A stretch of DNA of 42,915 nt from DASQUK01 sp035697145 (GTDB lineage: Bacteria > Actinomycetota > Acidimicrobiia > Acidimicrobiales > VFJN01): positions 1 to 42,915 of the forward strand of contig DASSDL010000057.1 of assembly GCA_035697145.1 (NCBI GenBank), in the 5' to 3' direction. Position numbers and translations under genes: made by a program. The notes beneath the pieces are model-generated. The model was not told the origin of the DNA. It saw nothing but the letters and a program-made list of their open reading frames with translations, and searched no databases. Of this stretch, positions 24,486 to 35,534 are shown in pieces. Numbering within the stretch: the stretch's first letter is position 1; each line of letters begins with the position of its first letter.

Positions 24486-25610
24486 GTGAGCTTCGACCCT
24501 GCCTCGCTCCCTTCGATGGACGTCCCCGATCGCGCCGCCCGGCTGCGATCCCGACTCAGCGAGGTCCCCTGCGACGCCTTGCTGGTCACCAACCTGACCA
24601 ACGTCCGCTACCTCACCGGCTTCACCGGGTCCGCAGCGCTGCTGCTGATGCCCGCCGATGATACGGCCGAGCTCGTGTTCGTGACCGACGGCCGATACCG
24701 CGACCAGGCGACCAGCCAGCTGGCCGAAGCCGGTGTCGAGGCCCGGACGGCGATCGGCCTCGAGGAGGACGCCCGTCGCCAGGCGCTGGCGGCCGCCGCT
24801 GCCGGCGTGGAACGGCTCGGGCTGGAATCGGAGAACGTCACCTGGGCCCAGAAGCGCCGCTTCGGCACCGACTGGTTTCCCGACGCCGAGCTGGTGCCCA
24901 CTGGGGGCCTCGTCGAGTCGCTGCGGCTGGTCAAGGACGCCGGCGAGGTGGCCCGCATCCAGGCGGCGTGCGCCATGGCCGACGCGGCGCTGGCAGCCAT
25001 ACGGCACCGCCTGGTGGAGGGGGCGACCGAGGCCGAGGTGGCGCTCGAGCTCGAGTGGCAGATGCGACATCTCGGTGCGGAGGGACCATCGTTCGAGACC
25101 ATCGTCGCCTCCGGCCCCAACGCCGCCATGCCGCATCATCGGGCCGGTGCCCGCCGCATCGTGGAGGGCGACCTCGTCGTGCTCGACTTCGGGGCGTTGG
25201 TCGACGGCTACCACTCGGACATGACCCGGACCCTGATGATCGGCGAGCCCAGCGACACGCAGTCCCGCATGTACGAGGTGGTGCGGGAGGCCCAGGCCGC
25301 CGGGGTGGCGGCCGTGAAGGCCGGCGCCGAGGCCAAGTCGGTCGACGACGCCTGCCGCTCGATCATCCGGGACGCCGGTTGGGACGAGGCGTTCCTCCAC
25401 GCCACGGGGCACGGCGTGGGGCTCGACATCCACGAGCCGCCACGGGTGGCCAGAACGACCGACGCTATGCTGGCCGACGGCCAGGTCGTAACCGTCGAGC
25501 CGGGCGTGTACCTCGCCGAGCACGGTGGGGTCCGGATCGAGGACACGGTCGTGGTCACCTCCGAGGGCTGCCGCACCCTGACGCTGGCGCCCAAGGAGCC
25601 CCACCCGTAG
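24486..25610 (+). CDS. M24 family Xaa-Pro aminopeptidase/dipeptidase
   Basis: A 374-residue pita-bread metalloprotease that removes residues before proline. An N-terminal creatinase-like domain (VTNLTNVRYLTGFTGSAALL) precedes the catalytic domain. Metal ligands are seen in VLDFGALVDGYHSDMTRTL (two Asp), ATGHGVGLDIHE (His), VTVEPGVYL (Glu) and GVRIEDTVVV (Glu). The gene precedes efp, as is common in bacteria; removing Xaa-Pro peptides next to a Pro-stall rescue factor is a suggestive link. Aminopeptidase versus prolidase (PepP or PepQ type) cannot be settled from sequence alone. Confidence 0.92.
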   Translation: MSFDPASLPSMDVPDRAARLRSRLSEVPCDALLVTNLTNVRYLTGFTGSAALLLMPADDTAELVFVTDGRYRDQATSQLAEAGVEARTAIGLEEDARRQALAAAAAGVERLGLESENVTWAQKRRFGTDWFPDAELVPTGGLVESLRLVKDAGEVARIQAACAMADAALAAIRHRLVEGATEAEVALELEWQMRHLGAEGPSFETIVASGPNAAMPHHRAGARRIVEGDLVVLDFGALVDGYHSDMTRTLMIGEPSDTQSRMYEVVREAQAAGVAAVKAGAEAKSVDDACRSIIRDAGWDEAFLHATGHGVGLDIHEPPRVARTTDAMLADGQVVTVEPGVYLAEHGGVRIEDTVVVTSEGCRTLTLAPKEPHP

Positions 25611-25641
25611 AGATCCCACTGCGCGCCCAGGAGCCGAGCCG

Positions 25642-26205
25642 ATGGCTGCCACCACCACCAACGACCTCAAGCGGGGCATGACCCTCGACCTGCCGGAAGG
25701 GCTCTTCCACGTCGTTGGGTTCCAGCACGTCAAGCCCGGCAAGGGATCGGCGTTCGTGCGGACCACGCTGCGCAACGCCCGCACCGGCGCTCAGCTCGAC
25801 AAGACCTTCCGGGCCGACGAGCGGGTCGAGCAGGCGGTCGTGGAGAAGAAGGAGATGCAGTTCCTCTACCACGACGGCGACCACTACGTGTTCATGGACA
25901 GCACCACGTACGAGCAGATCCACGTGGGGGCCGCGGCCTTGGGTGAGGCCACGAAGTACATCATCGACGGCTCGACGATGGTGCTGCAGTTCTACAAGGA
26001 CGAGATCATCGGCATCGATCTGCCCGCGGCGGTCGAGCTGGCGGTGTCCAACACCGAGCCCGGCATCCAGGGCGATCGGGTGTCGGGCGCTCGCAAGCCG
26101 GCCACGCTGGAGACCGGACTGGTGGTTCAGGTGCCCCTGTTCGTCAACTCCGGCGACCGGATCAAGGTCGACACCCGCAGCGCCGAATACCTGACAAGGG
26201 CGTAG
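25642..26205 (+). CDS. efp: Translation elongation factor P
   Basis: A 187-residue three-domain tRNA-mimic protein that rescues ribosomes stalled on polyproline. The tip loop HVKPGKGSAFVRT presents K34 (PGKG), with Pro-Gly before it as in unmodified or lysine-type EF-P. Signature end: VSGARKPATLETGLVVQVPLFV, then GDRIKVDTRSAEYLTRA. AGGAG lies eight bases before the ATG. The efp-nusB-pyr order is conserved in many Gram-positive genomes. No modification enzyme gene lies in the window. Confidence 0.97.
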   Translation: MAATTTNDLKRGMTLDLPEGLFHVVGFQHVKPGKGSAFVRTTLRNARTGAQLDKTFRADERVEQAVVEKKEMQFLYHDGDHYVFMDSTTYEQIHVGAAALGEATKYIIDGSTMVLQFYKDEIIGIDLPAAVELAVSNTEPGIQGDRVSGARKPATLETGLVVQVPLFVNSGDRIKVDTRSAEYLTRA

Positions 26206-26210
26206 ACGCA

Positions 26211-26630
26211 GTGAGCGATCTGCAGCCGACCGAGCTCGAAAGCCGGCGGGCGGCCCGGGAGCGGGCGCTCGAGCTGCTGTACGAGGCCGAGGCCAAGGAC
26301 GTCGCGGTGGGGGAGCTGCTCGACCAGCAGCCCATCGTGCCCGCCGCGCTGGCGGTCGAGCTCGTTCGCGGCGTGGACGCCCACCGCGACCGCATCGACG
26401 AGCTGCTCGGCCGGCTGGTGGCCCCCAAGTGGTCGCTGGACAGGCTGGCGGCTGTCGACCGGTCGATCCTGCGGCTCGGCTCCTACGAGCTGCTGGCGGT
26501 GCCCGAGCGGTCGGCGGCCCTGGTGATCAACGAGGCGGTCGTGCTGGCGCGCCGGTTCGGCACCGACGACTCCCCCCGGTTCGTCAACGGTGTGCTGTCC
26601 TCGGTGGCGTCCGAGGTGCGCCAGGAATGA
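26211..26630 (+). CDS. nusB: Transcription antitermination factor NusB
   Basis: A 139-residue all-helical protein that with NusE (S10) binds boxA RNA to prevent termination in rRNA operons. Characteristic stretches: SRRAARERALELLYEAEAKD, DRLAAVDRSILRLGSYELLA and INEAVVLARRFGTDDSPRFVNGVL (split here). GTG start lies five bases after efp stop. Its 3' end overlaps the probable start of the next gene. Confidence 0.96.
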   Translation: MSDLQPTELESRRAARERALELLYEAEAKDVAVGELLDQQPIVPAALAVELVRGVDAHRDRIDELLGRLVAPKWSLDRLAAVDRSILRLGSYELLAVPERSAALVINEAVVLARRFGTDDSPRFVNGVLSSVASEVRQE

Positions 26631-27156
26631 GCTCGTCACGCTGACCCTCCCCGCGCCCGAGTTGAACGACGCGGGCTGCGGCATCCGGCTGCGGCAGTGG
26701 CGCGACGACCCCCGCGATGTCGCGGCCCTGGCGGCGGCGTGGCGCGATCCGTCGGTGGTGGGCACCAACCCCGTCCCGGCCGACGCGTCGCCCGCCGGGG
26801 CGCGGCGTTGGATCGCCGGCGAGTCGGAGCGACGGCTCCGGGGGCTGGCGCTGGACCTGGTTATCAGCCCCGTCGACGACGACCTCGTATGGGGTGAGGT
26901 CGGGTTGCGGGGGTTCGACACGGTTGTCCGCCGAGCCGAGATCGGCTGGTGGCTCGCCCCGGACGCTCGGAGCCGGGGGGCGGCGGCGGTCGGAGTGGAC
27001 CTGATGGCGACCTGGGCGCTGGGCCCGCCGCTGGGGCTGCGCCAGGTGTGGGCCCGCATCAGCCGTGACAACACCGCCTCGGCGCGGGTGGCCGCCGGGG
27101 CCAGCTTCCGCCTCCTGGGGACAGCAGGTGGCGGCGAGGTGTGGGCCCGGTCCTGA
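26590..27156 (+). CDS. GNAT-like acetyltransferase, start uncertain
   Basis: Up to 188 residues. From about residue 30 it reads like a GNAT N-acetyltransferase of the Rim/acetyltransf_3 type: GIRLRQWRDDPRDVAALAAA at the start of the fold, VVRRAEIGWWLAPDARSRGA around the acetyl-CoA-binding region, and ARISRDNTASARVAAGASFR near the end. The substrate is unknown. The only upstream starts are GTG 26590, overlapping nusB by 41 bases, and TTG 26662; neither has a good ribosome site. Translational coupling from nusB is possible. The family call is moderate. Confidence 0.75.
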   Translation: MCCPRWRPRCARNELVTLTLPAPELNDAGCGIRLRQWRDDPRDVAALAAAWRDPSVVGTNPVPADASPAGARRWIAGESERRLRGLALDLVISPVDDDLVWGEVGLRGFDTVVRRAEIGWWLAPDARSRGAAAVGVDLMATWALGPPLGLRQVWARISRDNTASARVAAGASFRLLGTAGGGEVWARS

Positions 27157-27194
27157 CCGGCGCGGGGATGCGCGTGCGGCGCCGGCCGCGCTGC

Positions 27195-27200
27195 TAGCGT
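27195..27200 (+). promoter_or_regulatory. -10 box of the pyr operon
   Basis: TAGCGT would place the transcription start near 27207-27209, just ahead of the PyrR-binding hairpin, so the hairpin would sit at the very 5' end of the message. Confidence 0.45.
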
Positions 27201-27210
27201 GGCCGCCTGA

Positions 27211-27241
27211 CCGTGAAGAGGGTCCTGCGAGACCCACACGG
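27211..27241 (+). ncRNA. PyrR-binding hairpin in the pyr operon leader
   Basis: The RNA folds as CCGUG (27211-27215), a purine bulge AAGA, GGGUC (27220-27224), hexaloop CUGCGA, GACCC (27231-27235), a bulged A and CACGG (27237-27241). This is the PyrR-binding loop architecture: lower stem, purine-rich internal bulge, upper stem, and a hexaloop of the CNGNGA type. In the known system PyrR with UMP or UTP binds this loop to reduce expression. The pyrR gene starts 23 bases downstream, so this is autoregulation. An alternative pairing of GUCCUG (27222-27227) with CAGGAC (27243-27248) would destroy it. Confidence 0.85.
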
Positions 27242-27287
27242 ACAGGACAAGGGGAGGTCCCCGATTGGCAGAGCGCGAACGACGTAG
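27213..27287 (+). CDS. Possible 24-residue leader ORF in the pyr leader
   Basis: GTG 27213 opens a 24-codon frame (MKRVLRDPHGQDKGRSPIGR, then ARTT) that ends at TAG 27285-27287, two bases before a terminator-like hairpin. It starts about five bases from the predicted transcript end and covers the PyrR hairpin. No codon run suggests amino-acid sensing. It may be chance; listed because of the position of its stop. Confidence 0.2.
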   Translation: MKRVLRDPHGQDKGRSPIGRARTT

Positions 27288-27837
27288 CACGCCCCCGTTC
27301 GGGGGCGTTTTCCATGCCCGGACCCAGGTGCTCGACGCCGACGACGTCCGCCGGGCCGTGTGGCGGATCGCCCACGAGATCCTCGAGTGCAACCACGGGC
27401 CCGACCAGGTGGTGCTGATCGGGCTGCAGACCGGGGGGATGACCTTCGCGGAGGCGCTGGGCGAGGCACTGGAGAAGATCGACGGCACCCGCCCGCCGCT
27501 GGGCTCGCTGGACGTGGCCTTCCACCGCGACGACATCGGCCTGCGGCCGGTGCTGCCCACAGCGGTGACCGACATCCCCGTCGACCTCACCGGCCAGGTG
27601 GTCGTCCTGGTCGACGACGTGCTGTTCACGGGGCGCACGATCCGGGCGGCGCTCGACGCCGTGCACACCTATGGGCGGCCGCGGGCCATCCAGCTCGCGG
27701 TCATGGTCGATCGGGGACACCGCGAGCTGCCGATCCGCCCCGACTACGTCGGGAAGAACCTGCCCACCCGGCGCGACGAGGTAGTCAACGCCACCCTCGA
27801 CGGCGTCGAGCTCGGCGAGGTGGTGAAGGGACGTTGA
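27265..27837 (+). CDS. pyrR: Bifunctional PyrR: pyr operon regulator / uracil phosphoribosyltransferase
   Basis: Up to 190 residues. PyrR binds the leader hairpin when UMP or UTP is high and also makes UMP from uracil and PRPP. The PRPP loop VVLVDDVLFTGRTIRAAL (113-130) and the late LAVMVDRGHRELPIRPDYVGKN are the family signature, as are DVRRAVWRIAHEILE near the N-terminus. TTG 27265 has a strong AGGGGAGG ribosome site seven bases ahead, but places a terminator-like hairpin inside codons 9-15. GTG 27328 would start beyond that hairpin, close to the family N-terminus, but has no ribosome site. The stop overlaps the pyrB TTG. Confidence 0.93.
   Translation: MAERERRSTPPFGGVFHARTQVLDADDVRRAVWRIAHEILECNHGPDQVVLIGLQTGGMTFAEALGEALEKIDGTRPPLGSLDVAFHRDDIGLRPVLPTAVTDIPVDLTGQVVVLVDDVLFTGRTIRAALDAVHTYGRPRAIQLAVMVDRGHRELPIRPDYVGKNLPTRRDEVVNATLDGVELGEVVKGR
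27289..27311 (+). terminator. Terminator-like hairpin at the front of pyrR
   Basis: ACGCCCCC and GGGGGCGT pair around GTTC and are followed by TTT. It is the strongest terminator-shaped element in the window and lies just downstream of the PyrR hairpin, so it could be the attenuator. It overlaps the 5' end of the pyrR frame if TTG 27265 is used. Confidence 0.55.
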
Positions 27838-28751
27838 AGCACCTGCTGGGAATCGAGGACCTCGAGGGCGACGACATCGAGCACCTGCTCGACCTGACCG
27901 ACAGCTTCGTCGAGGTGACTCGACGACGCTTGCCCAAGGTGCCGGCCCTACAGGGTCGCACGGTCACCTGGCTGTTCTACGAGGATTCCACCCGGACCCG
28001 CCTGAGCTTCGAACAGGCGGCCAAGCGGCTCTCGGCCGACACCCTGAGCTTCTCGGTGTCGGCGTCGTCGGTGAACAAGGGGGAGTCGCTGCGCGACACC
28101 GTAGAGACCATCGAGGCCATGGGCGTGGACGCCATAGTGGTGCGCCACCGCTCGGCCGGCGTGCCTCACCAGATCACCAAGTGGGTCACGGGCAGCGTGA
28201 TCAACGCCGGCGACGGCTGGCACGAGCACCCCACCCAGGCGCTGCTGGACTGCTACACGATTCGCGAGCACCTGGGCGGCGTCGACGGGCTGCGCATCGC
28301 CGTCGTCGGCGACGTGAAGCACAGCCGTGTGGCACGCAGCGACGCCTGGGCGTTCACCAAGCTGGGCGCCGAGCTCACCCTGGTGGCACCGCCCACCCTG
28401 CTGCCGCCGAGCCTCGACGGCTGGCCCGTCGCGGTCAGCCACGACCTCGACGCGGTGCTGCCGAAGGTCGACGTGGTGTACCTGTTGCGGATGCAGCGAG
28501 AGCGCATGACCGAGGCGTTGGTCCCGTCGCTGCGCGAGTACACCGCCCGCTACGGCCTGACCCGCTCGCGGGTCGACCTGCTAGGTGACAAGGCCATCGT
28601 GATGCACCCGGGCCCGATGAACCGCGGCGTCGAGATCGCCGCCGACGTCGCCGACCTGCCGCGCTCGGTCGTGACCGACCAGGTGCGCAACGGCGTGGCG
28701 GTGCGGATGGCCGTGCTGTTCGAGCTGCTGGGATCAGGAGGGGAACGTTGA
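27834..28751 (+). CDS. pyrB: Aspartate carbamoyltransferase, catalytic chain
   Basis: A 305-residue enzyme joining carbamoyl phosphate and aspartate, the first committed step of pyrimidine synthesis. The carbamoyl phosphate loop FYEDSTRTRLSFE (48-60), SSVNKGESLRDT, VVRHRSAGVPH, HEHPTQALLD, VGDVKHSRVARS, and HPGPMNRGVE are all present. TTG 27834 overlaps the pyrR stop (TTGA) and has AAGGGA five bases upstream. No regulatory chain pyrI is visible, as in Gram-positive operons. Confidence 0.97.
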   Translation: MKHLLGIEDLEGDDIEHLLDLTDSFVEVTRRRLPKVPALQGRTVTWLFYEDSTRTRLSFEQAAKRLSADTLSFSVSASSVNKGESLRDTVETIEAMGVDAIVVRHRSAGVPHQITKWVTGSVINAGDGWHEHPTQALLDCYTIREHLGGVDGLRIAVVGDVKHSRVARSDAWAFTKLGAELTLVAPPTLLPPSLDGWPVAVSHDLDAVLPKVDVVYLLRMQRERMTEALVPSLREYTARYGLTRSRVDLLGDKAIVMHPGPMNRGVEIAADVADLPRSVVTDQVRNGVAVRMAVLFELLGSGGER

Positions 28752-30031
28752 AATCGGTGGTGATCCGCGGGGGCCGTGTCGTCGACGCCGGCGGCGAGCG
28801 GGCGGCGGATGTGGCCGTGGAGGACGGTCGCATCGCCGCGGTGGTTGCCGACGCGTCAGACCTCGGCGCCGACATCGTCCTCGACGCCAGTGGGTGTGTC
28901 GTGGCGCCCGGCCTGGTCGACCTCCACACGCACCTGCGCCAGCCCGGGAGGGAGGAGGCGGAGACCGTCGAGACGGGGGCTCGCGCCGCCGCGCTCGGCG
29001 GGTTCACCTGCGTGCTCGCCATGCCCAACACCGATCCCCCCATCGACTCCGCCGGTGTGGCTCGCGAAGTGCTGGAGCTCGGCCGTGACAGTTGCTGCGA
29101 CGTCCGCACCTCGGCCGCCATCACCGTGGGACGCCAGGGTGCCCAGCTCACGCCGATGGCCGAGCTGGCGGCGTTGGGCGTGCGGTTCTTCACCGACGAC
29201 GGCAAGGGCGTACAGGACGGTCGACTCATGCGCCGGGCCCTCGAGTACGCGCGGGGCCTGGGCCTCACGGTGGCTCAGCACTGCGAGGACGACGTGCTGG
29301 CCGCCGGCGGGGCCATGCACGAGGGCGCCTGGTCTTCCCGGCTCGGCATCCCGGGACAGCCCGCGGAGGCCGAGGAGCTGATGGTGATGCGCGACATCGC
29401 GCTGGCCCGCCTCACCGGCGGCCGGGTCCACTTCCAGCACCTGTCGACCCGCAGGTCGGTCGGGCTCGTGGCGGCGGCCAAGCCTGAGGGGCTGCCCGTG
29501 ACCTGCGAGGCCACGCCGCACCACTTCACGCTCACCGACGAGTGCTGCGCGTCCTACGACCCGGTGTTCAAGGTGAACCCGCCGCTGCGCACCGAAGACG
29601 ACGTCGTCGCGGTTCGCCGCGGCCTCGCCGACGGGACCATCGACTGCATCGCCACCGACCACGCCCCGCATGCGCCCGAAGCCAAGGAGCAGCCGTTCGA
29701 CCAGGCGCCGCCGGGCATGCTCGGCCTGGAGACGGCGCTGGCCCTGGCGCTGACCCACCTCGACCTGCCGATCGTCGACCTGTTGGCGCTGTTGTCGTGG
29801 CGGCCCGCAGCGCTGCTGGGCGTAGGCGATCGCCACGGCGGCCCGATCGAGGCCGGCCGGCCTGCGAACCTGTGCGTGATAGACCCGGCTGCGACGTGGA
29901 CCGTTGATCCGGCGACACTGGCGAGCCGCAGCCGCAACACCCCCTACGCAGGGATGACGCTCACGGGGAGGGTTCGCCACACCCTGCTTGCCGGGGAGCC
30001 GGTCGTGGTCGACGCCGAGGCTCAACGGTGA
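28748..30031 (+). CDS. pyrC: Dihydroorotase (type I)
   Basis: A 427-residue zinc amidohydrolase cyclising carbamoyl aspartate to dihydroorotate. The metal HxH is H60/H62 in GLVDLHTHLRQPG; FFTDDGKGVQD supplies the bridging Asp of the Bacillus-type enzyme in place of a carboxylated Lys; ATDHAPH holds the catalytic D304. TPHHFTLTDE and VNPPLRTEDDV are the substrate stretches. The TTG start overlaps the pyrB stop (TTGA) with GGAGG upstream. It is complete and probably active rather than a pseudo-dihydroorotase, since all metal ligands are seen. Confidence 0.97.
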   Translation: MKSVVIRGGRVVDAGGERAADVAVEDGRIAAVVADASDLGADIVLDASGCVVAPGLVDLHTHLRQPGREEAETVETGARAAALGGFTCVLAMPNTDPPIDSAGVAREVLELGRDSCCDVRTSAAITVGRQGAQLTPMAELAALGVRFFTDDGKGVQDGRLMRRALEYARGLGLTVAQHCEDDVLAAGGAMHEGAWSSRLGIPGQPAEAEELMVMRDIALARLTGGRVHFQHLSTRRSVGLVAAAKPEGLPVTCEATPHHFTLTDECCASYDPVFKVNPPLRTEDDVVAVRRGLADGTIDCIATDHAPHAPEAKEQPFDQAPPGMLGLETALALALTHLDLPIVDLLALLSWRPAALLGVGDRHGGPIEAGRPANLCVIDPAATWTVDPATLASRSRNTPYAGMTLTGRVRHTLLAGEPVVVDAEAQR

Positions 30032-30040
30032 TGGTGGGTC

Positions 30041-30115
30041 ATGCGTCAGACTGAACTGGCGTCTCTCATGCCGAGATCTCGCCACGACGGACGCCAGATC
30101 AGAGTGCGGGTGTGA
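30041..30115 (+). CDS. Possible 24-residue Arg-rich ORF between pyrC and carA
   Basis: ATG 30041 starts nine bases after the pyrC stop, with GGTGGG just ahead, and the frame ends with a TGA overlapping the carA ATG (TGATG). The product starts MRQTELASLM and ends QIRVRV; 6 of 24 residues are Arg, two from AGA codons that are rare elsewhere in this window. The fit at both ends suggests a coupling or leader peptide for carA. Carbamoyl phosphate feeds arginine as well as pyrimidines, so an arginine-sensing role is imaginable but unproven. Confidence 0.35.
   Translation: MRQTELASLMPRSRHDGRQIRVRV
30051..30102. repeat. 52-base imperfect inverted repeat between pyrC and carA
   Basis: Arms of 13 bases (CTGAACTGGCGTC at 30051-30063 and GACGCCAGATCAG at 30090-30102) match at 12 of 13 positions. 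The spacer contains the perfect palindrome CGAGATCTCG (30072-30081). It ends about ten bases before the carA start. It has no T-run, so it is more likely an RNA hairpin controlling carA translation or mRNA stability, or an operator, than a terminator. Confidence 0.7.
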
Positions 30116-31218
30116 TGGTCCTCCGCGAGGGCCTGCTCGTACTGGCCGACGGGACGACCTTCGAGGGCGAGCTGTTCGGCGCTGAGCCGCCAGCCGGGGT
30201 CGCCACCGGCGAAGTGGTGTTCAACACCGTGCTGTCGGGGTACCAGGAGGTGATCTCCGACCCGTCCTATGCCGGGCAGATCATCACGTTCACGGCGCCC
30301 CACATCGGCAACTACGGGGTGAGCGTCGACGACGACGAGAGCCGCCGCCCCTTCTGCCGCGGCGTAGTGGTGCGAGACCTCGCGCGGCGCCGCTCCAGCT
30401 GGCGCGCCAGCGACGATCTCGATGGCTACCTGCGCCGTCACGGCGTCCCCGCGATCGCGGGAGTGGACACTCGGCGATTGACTCGTCACATCCGGGAGTT
30501 CGGCGCGCTCCCCGGGGCGTTCGGGAGCGCCGACGAGGCGACCCTGAAAGCCGCGGCCGCCGCCGAACCCGGTACCGACGGGCGCGACCTGGTCGCCGCC
30601 GTTACGTGCACCGAGCCCCACACGCTGGCGAGAAGCGGCGCTGGTCCGCCCGGCCCGCGACCGCGCCGCATCGTCGCCTACGACTTCGGGATCAAGCGGA
30701 CGATCCTGCGCCACCTCGCCGGCCTGGGGGAGGTCACCATCGTCCCAGCGGCCACGCCGGCCGCCGACGTGCTGGCCCTGGAGCCCGACGGCGTGTTCCT
30801 CTCCAACGGCCCCGGCGACCCAGCGGCGGTCGCGTACGCGGTCGACGCCATCCGGCAGCTCCTGGGCGCCGTGCCGATCTTCGGCATCTGCCTGGGCCAC
30901 CAGCTGCTGGCCACGGCCCTGGGCGGCGCCACCCGCAAGCTGCCGTTCGGCCACCACGGCGGCAATCACCCGGTGCGCCGGTTGGCCACCGGCCGGGTGG
31001 AGATCACCAGCCAGAACCACAACTACGCCGTGGTCGGGGGGTCGATGGGGGCAGACGTCGAGGTCACGCACGTCAACCTCAACGACGGGGTGATCGAGGG
31101 GGTCCGCTGCGATCGGCTGCGGGCGTTCGGCGTGCAGTACCACCCCGAAGCGGGCCCCGGGCCCCATGACGCCGCCTACCTCTTCGACGAGTTCGCCGGG
31201 CTGATGGGAGGGCGCTGA
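30115..31218 (+). CDS. carA: Carbamoyl-phosphate synthase small subunit
   Basis: A 367-residue glutaminase subunit supplying ammonia to CarB. The N-terminal domain shows GEVVFNTVLSGYQEVISDPSY and the amidotransferase domain holds the catalytic Cys259 in FGICLGHQLLATALGG, with His343 and Glu345 in VQYHPEAGPGPHD. SNGPGDP and SQNHNYAV are also typical. ATG 30115 overlaps the small upstream ORF stop; GTG 30112 is one codon earlier. It is separated from pyrC by 83 bases containing an inverted repeat, the only real gap in the pyr operon. Confidence 0.97.
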   Translation: MVLREGLLVLADGTTFEGELFGAEPPAGVATGEVVFNTVLSGYQEVISDPSYAGQIITFTAPHIGNYGVSVDDDESRRPFCRGVVVRDLARRRSSWRASDDLDGYLRRHGVPAIAGVDTRRLTRHIREFGALPGAFGSADEATLKAAAAAEPGTDGRDLVAAVTCTEPHTLARSGAGPPGPRPRRIVAYDFGIKRTILRHLAGLGEVTIVPAATPAADVLALEPDGVFLSNGPGDPAAVAYAVDAIRQLLGAVPIFGICLGHQLLATALGGATRKLPFGHHGGNHPVRRLATGRVEITSQNHNYAVVGGSMGADVEVTHVNLNDGVIEGVRCDRLRAFGVQYHPEAGPGPHDAAYLFDEFAGLMGGR

Positions 31219-34565
<3,347 letters not shown>

Positions 34566-34569
<4 letters not shown>

Positions 34570-35534
34570 TCGGCCGGCTCGGCATCGGGGGGGACCGGCC
34601 ATCCACACCCGGGGCCGTCGACATGGCCGTGACGGTGGGCTCGGTGCGGCTGGCCAACCCGATCATGACGGCGTCGGGCACCGCCGGCCATGGCGCCGAG
34701 CTGGCGCCCTACGGCGACCTGGGGGCCCTGGGGGCGGTGGTGGTGAAGTCGCTGCACGCCGATCCGTGGCCCGGCAACCCGGCGCTGCGGGTTCACGAGA
34801 CGGCGGCGGGGATGATCAACTCCGTCGGGCTCCAGGGCCCTGGCGTGGAGGCCTGGCTCGCCCACGATCTGCCGGCGCTGGCGGCGACCGGCGCCCGCGT
34901 GGTGGCGTCGGTCTGGGGACGCACAGTCGACGAGTACCGGCGCGGCGCCGACCTGCTGGCGGCTGCGCCCGACAGCGTGATCGCCCTCGAGGTCAACCTG
35001 TCGTGCCCCAACACCGAGGCGGGCCGCGACCTGTTCGCGCACTCGGCCCACGACACCCGGGCGGCCATCGAGGCGACCGCGGGCTGGGGTCGCCCCCGCT
35101 GGGCCAAGCTCAGCCCGAACGTGGCGCACCTCGACGAGATCGCGGCTGCCGCGCACGGGGCCGGCGCTGAGGCGGTGACGCTGGTCAACACCGTCCTGGG
35201 GATGGCGATCGACCCCGAGACGCGGCGCTTCCGCCTGGGGTCCGGCGCCAGAGGCGGAGGCCTGTCGGGTCCCGCCATCCACCCGATCGCGGTGCGGGCG
35301 GTCTTCGACGTGCACCGCGCGCTCCCGGATGTTCCCATCGTCGGCGTCGGGGGCGTTGCCAGCGGCGCCGACGCGGCCGAGCTGTTGCTGGCGGGCGCCA
35401 GCGCCGTCCAGGTCGGCACCGCCACGTTCGCCGATCCCCGTGCGCCCCACCGGGTGCTCGGCGAGCTGCAAGGGTGGGCATCGCGCCAGGGCGTGGCCCG
35501 CATGGACGAGGTGATCGGAGAGGTTGATGGCTGA
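34566..35534 (+). CDS. pyrD: Dihydroorotate dehydrogenase, class 1B catalytic subunit
   Basis: A 322-residue FMN enzyme oxidising dihydroorotate to orotate. The catalytic base is a Cys (C147 in LEVNLSCPNTEAG) as in soluble class 1 enzymes, not the Ser of membrane class 2. NPIMTASGTAGHG, MINSVGLQGPGVEAW, AKLSPNVAHLDEIA and VTLVNTVLGM match the class 1B Bacillus PyrD pattern. Class 1B normally works with the iron-sulfur/FAD subunit PyrK, which in Bacillus sits just upstream; here carB overlaps pyrD directly, so no pyrK is present locally. The first 19 residues are extra and ATG 34623 is an alternative start. Confidence 0.95.
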
